Assembly: GCA_002771315.1 (NCBI GenBank)
Contig: PCSF01000090.1
Coordinates: 1-6,078 of the forward strand
DNA length: 6,078 nucleotides
Source of the DNA: Desulfobacterales bacterium CG23_combo_of_CG06-09_8_20_14_all_52_9
GTDB taxonomy: Bacteria; Desulfobacterota; Desulfobacteria; Desulfobacterales; UBA2156
Direction: 5' to 3'
Under the pieces are notes generated by a model, which saw only the letters and a program-made list of their open reading frames with translations, ran no database searches and was not told where the DNA came from. Made by a program: the position numbers and the translations under genes. This document shows positions 1 through 5,796 of this stretch, in pieces (the first letter of the stretch is position 1; the number at the start of each line of letters is the position of its first letter).

Positions 1-105
1 TACCCATATGTACGCCTCATTCCTCAGGATTTGCGCGCCTTGCATATGAAGCTTTTTACTTTGCCATCCTAATCTTGAGTTTTTACGATTTCATCAAATC
101 TGACC
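1..105. repeat. Possible dispersed intergenic repeat, cut by the left edge
   Basis: This stretch has no convincing gene. It holds two copies of the palindrome CATATG (5-10 and 43-48), a GCGCGC core near 34-39, and two TTTTTAC tracts (53-59 and 80-86). From memory, its wording closely resembles a repeat family scattered between genes in several Desulfobacterota genomes. I could not search for this, so family membership is recollection only. The right boundary near 105 is approximate, and any left boundary lies outside the window. Confidence 0.3.
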
Positions 106-129
106 TTATCGCTTGGTGATTTGCGTTGA

Positions 130-161
130 CTTGAATCCTTGGACCCTTGACCGCTTGATTC
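130..161. repeat. Degenerate 8-bp tandem repeat, four units
   Basis: The pentamer CTTGA or CTTGG starts at 130, 138, 146 and 154, an exact 8-base step over four units; the three bases after each pentamer vary. Read leftward the unit is a TCAAG-type repeat. Because 8 is not a multiple of 3, the period does not keep a reading frame, which argues for a non-coding spacer repeat. It lies about 95 bases past the thrC stop. It could be a degenerate microsatellite or part of a larger intergenic repeat. Confidence 0.6.
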
Positions 162-255
162 GTTTTCTTCAAACCCATCCCCCTTTCAACGGCAGTGCGA
201 CGACCTGAATCGCGGTTTTCCCGACAACCGTCAGGACATCGAAACCCGGCTGTTC

Positions 256-1764
256 TCATGGCGTCGAAGTCTTTTTCAGGTTCAACTTCTTTGCAATGGT
301 ATTTGACAGGGTTTCCACGAATGTGTCGAGGTCCTTGCCGTTCAGGGGTTTCCCGGGTTCCGGAACTTTAAGTCCCTTGGGATGAATCAACACCGGCGCG
401 TTGACCAGTTCGGGTTTAGTCTCTACATTGAATTCCGCCGCCAGCGTGCGGGAAAAATACCTCTCCTGGAACCCCGAAAATTTGATGGCATGCGCCGTGG
501 AGTCGAGGACGGCAATCTCGCTTTTTGAAACGATCCCGGCACCAACGGCCCGGATGAGGCCGGCCAGGGATTCTCCCCCGTGGGTGCATACGATATGGCC
601 GTTTCGGTTGGCCACAAGTTGGCAATCCATGATTTCCTGCTCAGTCACCTCGATGAAAAAGACCCGCTGCCTGCCGGCGGATTCATTGAATCGGTCCACC
701 AGGTGGATGACCCTCGGCATGGAGACAGGGTTCCCGATCATGGCTGCCTGAGCCACGCTGGGCCGAACGGCTACGGGGACAAACCGGCGCTTCTTAGGGT
801 CCGGCTCCAGGTAGTATCGGTAAACAGGATCGGCGTGTTCGGATTGGACCCCGATGACCTTGGGGAGCGCCTTGATGATCCCGGCTTCAAAAAATTTCAG
901 GAACCCGGAAAGGATGGCCGTGATGTTTCCCGCATTTCCGATGGGGACCACCACCACCCGGTCCGTCACGTCATAATCGAAGACCTGAGCGATTTCGAAA
1001 GAATAAGACTCCTGACCCAGGATCCGCCAGGCGTTTTTGGAATTGAGCAGAGCCACGGGATACCGGCTGGAGAGGTGCTCCACGATTTTCATGCAGTCGT
1101 CGAAGACACCCGGGATCTCGAAAACCGCCGCCCCGCTTCCGAGGGGCTGGGAGAGTTGCTGGGGAGTGACTTTTTGATGCGGAAGAATCACCGCGGATTG
1201 GACATAGGGCCTGAGATAGGCGGCATAGAGCGCGGCTGAGGCCGAGGTGTCGCCGGTGGATGCACACACGGCCAGGATGTTTTTAGCGTGCCCTTTTCGG
1301 ACCAAGTAGTTGATGTAGCTTAACGCACTGGCCATCCCCCGGTCCTTGAAGGAGGCGCTGGGGTTCTGGCCGTCGTTTTTGAAATAAAAAGGGACTCCCA
1401 CCCATTCTTGAAGGACGGCGTTGGCGGCGATCACCGGCGTGTGCCCTTCCCCCAGATAGATCACCGCATCCAGGGGAAGCACCGGCCCGACGAATTCATG
1501 ATACAGATAGATGCCGGAAAGCGCCGGAATCTTTACGGCCTTCCTGAAATCCAAAATCCGCCGCCACAGGGGGGCCGGGATCTTTTTGATCCGATCAAAA
1601 TCCTGGTCTTCGATCATCAGGACCTGTCCGCAATCCGGGCAGGTATAAAGGAGCGTTTCGATGGGAAATTCCCCCCGGCATCCCAGGCATCGATAGACCA
1701 TCTTCCCCCCGGGTTCGGGAATCAGATGGGGTCTCACATCCTCGGGAAAGTCGAAAAGTTTCAT
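256..1764 (-). CDS. thrC: Threonine synthase (PLP-dependent, with N-terminal zinc ribbon)
   Basis: The product is a 502-residue cytoplasmic enzyme expected to convert O-phospho-L-homoserine to L-threonine and phosphate, the last step of threonine synthesis. Cys26, Cys29, Cys42 and Cys45 form a CxxC...CxxC zinc ribbon ahead of the catalytic domain. LGEGHTP (104-110) is followed by NPSASFKDRG with the predicted PLP Schiff-base Lys140, a TGDTSAS loop (170-176), GVFDDC (219-224) and the glycine-rich phosphate-cup segment PIGNAGN (274-280). GVFDDC and the later IGNPVSMPRV resemble the E. coli/yeast-type synthases more than short Thermus-type ones. Its ATG shares ATGA (1761-1764) with the serS stop, and GGAAG inside serS can act as ribosome site, so the genes are probably co-transcribed and translationally coupled. 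I see no clear U-tract terminator after it. A paralogous PLP enzyme such as cysteate synthase is the main alternative, but the motif set favours threonine synthase. Confidence 0.93.
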   Translation of the reverse strand: MKLFDFPEDVRPHLIPEPGGKMVYRCLGCRGEFPIETLLYTCPDCGQVLMIEDQDFDRIKKIPAPLWRRILDFRKAVKIPALSGIYLYHEFVGPVLPLDAVIYLGEGHTPVIAANAVLQEWVGVPFYFKNDGQNPSASFKDRGMASALSYINYLVRKGHAKNILAVCASTGDTSASAALYAAYLRPYVQSAVILPHQKVTPQQLSQPLGSGAAVFEIPGVFDDCMKIVEHLSSRYPVALLNSKNAWRILGQESYSFEIAQVFDYDVTDRVVVVPIGNAGNITAILSGFLKFFEAGIIKALPKVIGVQSEHADPVYRYYLEPDPKKRRFVPVAVRPSVAQAAMIGNPVSMPRVIHLVDRFNESAGRQRVFFIEVTEQEIMDCQLVANRNGHIVCTHGGESLAGLIRAVGAGIVSKSEIAVLDSTAHAIKFSGFQERYFSRTLAAEFNVETKPELVNAPVLIHPKGLKVPEPGKPLNGKDLDTFVETLSNTIAKKLNLKKTSTP

Positions 1765-3035
1765 GGCCGGATCGCTTCCAAGCCGCCCATGTAAGGCCTG
1801 AGGGCCTCCGGGATGATGACGGATCCGTCGGCCTGCTGGTTGTTTTCCAAGATGGCGGCAACCGTCCTTCCGACCGCCAGCCCGGAGCCGTTGAGGGTGT
1901 GGACGAGTTCGGTTCCCTTTTTCCCTTTTCTTTTGAACCGGATATCGGCCCTCCGGGCTTGGAAATCCTCAAAGTTGCTGCAGGAGGAGATCTCCCGATA
2001 GACCCCCTGGGCCGGCATCCACACTTCGATATCGTAGGTCTTGGCCGCGGAAAACCCCAGATCGCCGGTGCACAGCGTGACTACCCGGTAGGGAAGTTCG
2101 AGACGCTTAAGGATCTTCTCCGCATCCGCCAAGAGGGTCTCCAGCGCCTCATAGGAGGTCTCCGGTGCGGAAAACCAGACCAGTTCCACCTTGTTGAACT
2201 GATGCTGGCGAATCAGACCTCGGGTATCCTTTCCATAGGACCCGGCCTCGCTGCGGAAGCAGGGCGTGTATGCCGTGTAACGGATGGGCAAAGCCTCCTC
2301 CTCCAGGACTTCTCCCTGGTGGATATTGGTCACCGGCACTTCGGCGGTGGGAACCAGAAAATAATCCCATCCTTTGAGCGCGAAAAGATCTTCCTCGAAC
2401 TTGGGGAGCTGACCGGTGTGAGTCATGGACCTGCGGTTGACGATGAAAGGAGGAAGGACCTCCTGATACCCGCTTTCTTGGGTGTGAATGTCCAGCATGA
2501 AGTTGATGAGAGCCCGCTCCAGCCGTGCACCGGCGCCGAAATAAAGCGGAAAGCGGGACCCGGTGATCCGGGCCGCCCTTTCGAAATCGAGAATACCGAG
2601 GCTCTCTCCAAGATCCCAATGGGCCTTGGGCGAAAAAGAAAACCGGGGGACTTCTCCGACCTCTTTTCGGACCGGGTTGTCGTTGCTGTCTTTTCCTGCC
2701 GGAACGGAAGGATGCGGTATGTTCGGGATGCTCAGAAGGATCTCAAAAAGCGCCTCTTCGTTCTCGGAAAGCGCCTTCTCCAGGTCCTTGATCTTTGCGG
2801 AAACCCCCCGCATCTCCTCTACCAGCTCCAATGGCTCCCGGCCGCTTTTTTTCATGGTGGCAATGGTTTCCGACACCTTGTTGCGACGGTGTCTCAACGT
2901 CTCGATCTGCGTGAGAGTCAGCCGCCGCTCTTCTTCATGGGTCATGAAGGCATCCAGGCTTGCCTGCTGCCTTCTCAGTGACAGGGCCTCTTGCACCATG
3001 GATAAATTTTGCCTGATGAACTTGATTTCCAGCAT
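1761..3035 (-). CDS. serS: Seryl-tRNA synthetase
   Basis: This is a class II aminoacyl-tRNA synthetase that charges tRNA-Ser (and tRNA-Sec where present) with serine. The 424-residue product opens with MLEIKFIRQN, as usual for bacterial SerRS. The N-terminal coiled-coil tRNA-binding arm spans about residues 28-100 and is rich in Glu, Lys and Leu. The catalytic core shows TGSRF (158-162), TGQLPKF (207-213), TAEVP (230-234), motif 2 with CFRSEAGSYG (259-268), and motif 3 with LNGSGLAVGRT (381-391), ending near RPYMGG. The frame stays open upstream to a TTG at 3158, but those 41 codons match nothing in the family, so I start at the ATG ending at 3035; an AGG lies about 8 bases ahead of it. The stop overlaps the thrC start. 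The promoter is uncertain: a leftward TATAAT lies at 3205-3210 without a good -35. No T-box signature is visible. Confidence 0.97.
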   Translation of the reverse strand: MLEIKFIRQNLSMVQEALSLRRQQASLDAFMTHEEERRLTLTQIETLRHRRNKVSETIATMKKSGREPLELVEEMRGVSAKIKDLEKALSENEEALFEILLSIPNIPHPSVPAGKDSNDNPVRKEVGEVPRFSFSPKAHWDLGESLGILDFERAARITGSRFPLYFGAGARLERALINFMLDIHTQESGYQEVLPPFIVNRRSMTHTGQLPKFEEDLFALKGWDYFLVPTAEVPVTNIHQGEVLEEEALPIRYTAYTPCFRSEAGSYGKDTRGLIRQHQFNKVELVWFSAPETSYEALETLLADAEKILKRLELPYRVVTLCTGDLGFSAAKTYDIEVWMPAQGVYREISSCSNFEDFQARRADIRFKRKGKKGTELVHTLNGSGLAVGRTVAAILENNQQADGSVIIPEALRPYMGGLEAIRP

Positions 3036-3075
3036 GGCAATGCCTATTTTAATTAAATAAAGTAGAAATATCTCC

Positions 3076-3109
3076 CGGTTAACCGATGGAATGCCCCCGG
3101 CGGCCCGGG
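3076..3109. repeat. Two small palindromes in the serS leader
   Basis: Upstream of serS lie a perfect 10-bp palindrome, CGGTTAACCG (3076-3085), and a short GC-rich hairpin, CCCGG-CGGC-CCGGG (3096-3109). Neither is followed by a T-run on either strand, so neither is an intrinsic terminator. They could be a regulator site or leader structure for the serS-thrC transcript. Short palindromes also arise by chance, and no known operator is recognised. Confidence 0.4.
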
Positions 3110-3212
3110 TAAAATGTTCACACGATACCTTCGCCCGTATCAGGAGATGGGTTTTCAAAACAACGACGATTCCGTACCATGAACACGCTATTTCGTCAAT
3201 GATTATTATACG

Positions 3213-3241
3213 TTGACATTATCTCCAAAAATTGGTATAAA
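3213..3241 (+). promoter_or_regulatory. Near-consensus sigma70 promoter for the cyclo-ligase gene
   Basis: TTGACA (3213-3218) is separated by exactly 17 bases from TATAAA (3236-3241): a perfect -35, a five-of-six -10 and ideal spacing. Transcription would start near 3248 and give a leader of about 73 bases before the ATG at 3321. The spacer contains an interrupted palindrome, CCAA-AAA-TTGG (3225-3235), where a bound regulator would block polymerase. The promoter is supported directly by sequence; the operator idea is inference. Confidence 0.75.
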
Positions 3242-3320
3242 CAAATTTTTATAAGGATATCGACTGGCGGGCGTATGAAAGATTACCTGACAGATCCTAA
3301 TAGACACCGGGAGTACATCG

Positions 3321-3908
3321 ATGGATGAGATCATCGAGAAAAAGCGATCGATCCGGGAAGACATCCTGAAACGAGTGTGCGCTCTCTCTGAAAAAGACCG
3401 GCATGGCAAGACCCAGGAGATCCAAGACCGGCTCTTTTCGTTTGCCAACTTTCTGGAGTCCAAGGTCGTACTCCTTTATATGGAAAAAGATCCGGAAGTC
3501 CCCACGGCACAGATCATCAAAAAGTGCTACTTGATTCAAAAGGTTGTTGTGCTGCCGGCCTTCAAGCCGGAGAAAAAAGGGATGGATTTGCTGAAGGTCG
3601 ATCATTTTGAAAATTTCCTCAGACCGGGCCCACGGGGGGTTTTGGAACCGGACCCCGCCGTGTGCAAGGTTGTTCCCATCGACTTCATCGATATTGCCAT
3701 CATCCCCGGTATCGCCTTCGACGAAAAGGGCGGACGGATCGGGACCGGGGAAGGGTATTACGATCAGCTCATCCCCAAATTGCCCATCACCACAAGAAAG
3801 GTCGCGCTGACCCTGGAAACTCAGTTGATCCCCCAAGTGCCTATGGAGCCCCACGACCGCTTTGTGGATATCCTCATCACGGAAAAACGGATCATCTACA
3901 AGATCTGA
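3321..3908 (+). CDS. 5-formyltetrahydrofolate cyclo-ligase family protein (MTHFS)
   Basis: The 195-residue product fits the 5-formyltetrahydrofolate cyclo-ligase (MTHFS/YgfA) family in length and order of motifs. These enzymes use ATP to turn 5-formyl-THF into 5,10-methenyl-THF, returning it to the one-carbon pool. The N terminus has the basic helix KKRSIRED. GPRGVLEP (103-110) matches the family's GxxGxxEP element. The signature runs from PGIAFD (129-134) through RIGTGEGYYD (139-148), covering the nucleotide and folate site. The common Arg after YYD is Gln149, and Thr142 and Glu144 sit at variable signature positions; these look tolerable. A GGGAG ribosome site (3309-3313) is 7 bases before the ATG, and an in-frame TGA at 3288 rules out a much longer start. 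The strong promoter at 3213-3241 drives it. It appears monocistronic and converges on the channel gene 41 bases downstream. Confidence 0.92.
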   Translation: MDEIIEKKRSIREDILKRVCALSEKDRHGKTQEIQDRLFSFANFLESKVVLLYMEKDPEVPTAQIIKKCYLIQKVVVLPAFKPEKKGMDLLKVDHFENFLRPGPRGVLEPDPAVCKVVPIDFIDIAIIPGIAFDEKGGRIGTGEGYYDQLIPKLPITTRKVALTLETQLIPQVPMEPHDRFVDILITEKRIIYKI

Positions 3909-3942
3909 TGCCCTTCTCGATTGCATGGACAGAAATGGGGAT

Positions 3943-3959
3943 CCCTTCATCATGAAGGG
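3943..3959. repeat. Perfect inverted repeat at a convergent gene junction
   Basis: CCCTTCAT (3943-3950) and ATGAAGGG (3952-3959) flank a single C, giving a perfect 8-bp inverted repeat that would fold as a short hairpin in RNA from either strand. It covers the stop codon of the leftward channel gene and begins 35 bases past the cyclo-ligase stop. Its place between converging genes suggests a shared transcript end. No T-tract follows on either side, so it is not a textbook intrinsic terminator. Confidence 0.5.
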
Positions 3960-4951
3960 CTCAATGCCTTTCCCAGAAGCCTGAGATTCTTCTCTCCACC
4001 GATAGCGATGACCGTGTCCCCGGCGCAGAGGGTCGTTTCAAAGGAGGGATTGAATCGCATGTTCCCGGCAGAATCTTTCACGGCGATGATGATAAGATCG
4101 TATTTTTGCCGGATGCCGGAATCCTTCAGCATGACATTGACCAACTCGGAGTCGGGACTTACCGGGATCTCTTCCATCTGGATGTCCGTACCCTTGTACG
4201 CCAGGGCCAGATCCAGGAAGCCGCTCACGGTGGGACGGACGACGCGGTGAGCCATGGCGACGGCTCCGATGTCGTAAGGCGATTCGACGATATCGGCTCC
4301 GGCGGCTTCCAGCTTCGCCTTGGATGCATCCGCCGTCGCCCGGGCCAGGATGAAAAGATCCGGGTTCAGCTGTCGTGCCGTGAGGACTAAAAAGACGTTG
4401 TCCGCATCGGAGCTTAACACCGCCACCAGCCCCCTTGCGGTCCCGATGCCGGCCTTGATGAGGTTGGCCTCCTCGGAGGCGTCCCCGCTGATGTAAAGGA
4501 TGCTGTCTTGCTCCAAAACCGGTAAGAGATTTTTGTCCTTTTCGATGACCACTACATCCAACGGCCTTCGAAGGATATTTCTGACAAGGATCCGTCCGAT
4601 CCTGCCGTACCCGCAGACGATGTAATGGCTTTTAAGCCGTTCGATCTTCTTTTCCAAGCGTCGCCTCCCTAAAATATTGCGGATTTGGCCCTCCATCATG
4701 AACTGAATCACTGCGCCCGCCACATAGAAGAAGTATCCCACCCCAACAAAGATCAGCACCATGCTGATGGCCCTGCCGGAGTTGGTGAGCTTTCGGACCT
4801 CTCCGTAACCCACGGTGGAAAGCGTCGTCACGGTCATGAAGAGGGAATCCATAAAATCCCAGCCCTCCATGAACATGTAGGCGCACGTCCCCGAAAAGAT
4901 GATAAAAGCGCCGAATACCAACGACCATAAAAGGTGCCGGGTTCTCTTCAT
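3950..4951 (-). CDS. Two-transmembrane potassium channel with RCK/TrkA-N regulatory domain
   Basis: The 333-residue product has the layout of an MthK-like ligand-gated K+ channel of the inner membrane. TM1 is at about residues 8-28, then a pore helix and the selectivity filter TVGYG (46-50), then TM2 at about 62-84. A basic, charged linker leads into an RCK domain (TrkA-N type Rossmann fold) beginning near 108, with the nucleotide-loop motif GYGRIG (114-119), an acidic Glu137 after the second strand, and GDA (156-158). The last 80 or so residues fit a TrkA-C/RCK-C domain. Such channels assemble as tetramers whose cytoplasmic ring opens the gate on ligand binding; the ligand cannot be told from sequence. 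Residue 51 is Glu where Asp is usual after the filter. GGAG of GGAGAGGAA directly precedes the ATG. The gene is divergent from pcm, with a promoter candidate at 4991-5019. Confidence 0.93.
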   Translation of the reverse strand: MKRTRHLLWSLVFGAFIIFSGTCAYMFMEGWDFMDSLFMTVTTLSTVGYGEVRKLTNSGRAISMVLIFVGVGYFFYVAGAVIQFMMEGQIRNILGRRRLEKKIERLKSHYIVCGYGRIGRILVRNILRRPLDVVVIEKDKNLLPVLEQDSILYISGDASEEANLIKAGIGTARGLVAVLSSDADNVFLVLTARQLNPDLFILARATADASKAKLEAAGADIVESPYDIGAVAMAHRVVRPTVSGFLDLALAYKGTDIQMEEIPVSPDSELVNVMLKDSGIRQKYDLIIIAVKDSAGNMRFNPSFETTLCAGDTVIAIGGEKNLRLLGKALSPS

Positions 4952-4990
4952 TTCCTCTCCGCATGGTGGGCCAATCGTTTCATGGTGCCG

Positions 4991-5019
4991 AATATCTCTT
5001 TTCCGGTATAAAAAATCAA
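4991..5019 (-). promoter_or_regulatory. Candidate sigma70 promoter for the K+ channel gene
   Basis: Reading leftward, TTGATT (5019-5014) and GATATT (4996-4991) are 17 bases apart, each matching four of six consensus bases. Transcription would start near 4985, about 34 bases before the channel ATG. The -35 lies in the T-tract of the adjacent hairpin and the -10 overlaps the first copy of a 12-bp direct repeat. The spacing is ideal but the hexamers are modest. Confidence 0.45.
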
Positions 5020-5074
5020 GCCCGAGGTCCGTGACCGGGCCGCCTCGGACAGGCCTTATGCGATATCTCTTTTC
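4992..5074. repeat. Exact 12-bp direct repeat, two copies 71 bp apart
   Basis: The 12-mer ATATCTCTTTTC occurs at 4992-5003 and again at 5063-5074, in the gap between the channel gene and pcm. By rough count, a chance exact 12-mer repeat within 185 bases is expected well under one percent of the time. The left copy overlaps the -10 of the candidate channel promoter. The right copy lies about 63 bases before the pcm start. Paired binding sites for one regulator would explain this, though the regulator is unknown. Confidence 0.6.
5010..5040 (-). terminator. Terminator-like hairpin with T-tract, reading leftward
   Basis: On the minus strand, GCCC and GGTC (5040-5033) pair with GACC and GGGC (5029-5026 and 5023-5020), with a 3-base loop and a 2-base bulge, followed at once by TTGATTTTTT (5019-5010). 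This has the form of an intrinsic terminator, yet it sits before the channel gene rather than after a gene. It may stop leftward antisense transcription from the pcm region, or act as an attenuator. Two other stems overlap it and could compete (5048-5043 with 5027-5022; 5050-5046 with 5031-5027). Confidence 0.5.
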
Positions 5075-5136
5075 ATAAATGCCCCGGAATCGAATCGTCT
5101 TGACCCGCTAAAGGGGTTCTGGTAGCAGATTCCTTA

Positions 5137-5796
5137 ATGAAAAGCGATCCCCTGAAATGCGAGCGACTGCGCGAAGAGATGGTCAAAAAGCAGATCGAGG
5201 CCCGGGGCGTTTCCGATCCGGTCGTCCTTTCGGCCATGAGAAAGGTTCCCCGACACCTCTTCGTCAGTGAAGCACTCAGGGATCAGGCTTATGGTGATTT
5301 TCCACTTCCTATCGGTTTTGATCAGACCATCTCCCAGCCTTACATCGTGGCGGAAATGACCGAAGCCCTGCAATTGGATGAGGAAGACCGGGTCCTTGAA
5401 ATCGGGACCGGATCCGGTTATCAGGCGGCTGTTTGCGCCGAGGTCGCCTATCGGGTTTACACCATCGAAAGGATCCACGCCTTATATCTTCGGGCACGTC
5501 GTCTCTTCGATGATCTGCACTATCACAACATCGTCAGCCGTTACTCGGATGGGAGTTCGGGATGGAAAGAAGAAAGCCCCTTTGATGCCATCATCGTCAC
5601 CGCTGGGGCGCCGGAGATTCCAAACACTCTGGTCAATCAGCTTGCAATGGGCGGCCGGCTGGTGATCCCGGTTGGGGACCGCTTTTCCCAGGAATTGGTC
5701 AAACTGGTGCGGGATGAAAACGGCATCCGAACGACCCGTCTGGGAGGGTGTCGTTTCGTCAAACTCTTGGGGGAATACGGGTGGAAGGACGCGTGA
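5137..5796 (+). CDS. pcm: Protein-L-isoaspartate O-methyltransferase
   Basis: The 219-residue product is a SAM-dependent cytoplasmic repair enzyme that methylates L-isoaspartyl residues formed in ageing proteins so they can revert to aspartate. The N-terminal helix carries MVKKQIEARGV (15-25), then VPRHLFV (37-43), the PCMT motif QTISQPY (63-69), SAM-binding motif I VLEIGTGSGYQ (86-96), the acidic Glu111 after strand 2, and FDAIIVTAGAPEIP starting at 149. Length fits the family. The ATG at 5137 has only a poor ribosome site (AAGGGG at 5111-5116 is too far away); Met15 is an alternative, but the residues before it resemble family N termini. The promoter is unclear: TTGACC at 5100-5105 has only a weak -10 partner. 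The next gene starts on the base after the stop, so the two are very likely one operon. Confidence 0.96.
   Translation: MKSDPLKCERLREEMVKKQIEARGVSDPVVLSAMRKVPRHLFVSEALRDQAYGDFPLPIGFDQTISQPYIVAEMTEALQLDEEDRVLEIGTGSGYQAAVCAEVAYRVYTIERIHALYLRARRLFDDLHYHNIVSRYSDGSSGWKEESPFDAIIVTAGAPEIPNTLVNQLAMGGRLVIPVGDRFSQELVKLVRDENGIRTTRLGGCRFVKLLGEYGWKDA

Noticed and set aside
172..255. In-frame readthrough of thrC beyond its TGA
   Set aside because: The frame closes after about 28 codons; it lengthens only if one base is dropped from the C5 run at 179-183, and the family does not need such a tail.
580..1239. Plus-strand 219-codon open frame opposite thrC
   Set aside because: It lies wholly inside the antisense of threonine synthase and has no family-like motifs.
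1899..2981. Plus-strand 360-codon open frame opposite serS
   Set aside because: It is a codon-aligned shadow of a clearly recognised SerRS gene; its product has no recognisable domain.
3036..3158. 41-codon N-terminal extension of SerRS starting at a TTG
   Set aside because: The bacterial SerRS N terminus begins at MLEIKF, and the extension crosses leader palindromes without family similarity.
3248..3320. 6S RNA upstream of the cyclo-ligase gene, as in many proteobacteria
   Set aside because: The leader is only about 73 bases, too short for 6S RNA, and shows no long central-bubble hairpin.
3297..3953. Minus-strand 218-codon frame covering the whole cyclo-ligase gene, whose ATG overlaps the channel stop as ATGA
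   Set aside because: The junction looks like coupling, but the frame is antisense to a well-supported enzyme gene and its product resembles nothing known.
4690..4697. Internal start at Met85/Met86 of the channel giving a free RCK subunit, as known for MthK
   Set aside because: No ribosome site precedes these codons; the only purine-rich run lies after them.
5100..5128. Promoter for pcm from TTGACC with a -10 at 5123-5128
   Set aside because: The -10 TAGCAG matches poorly, and transcription would start almost at the ATG, so it is not listed as a feature.
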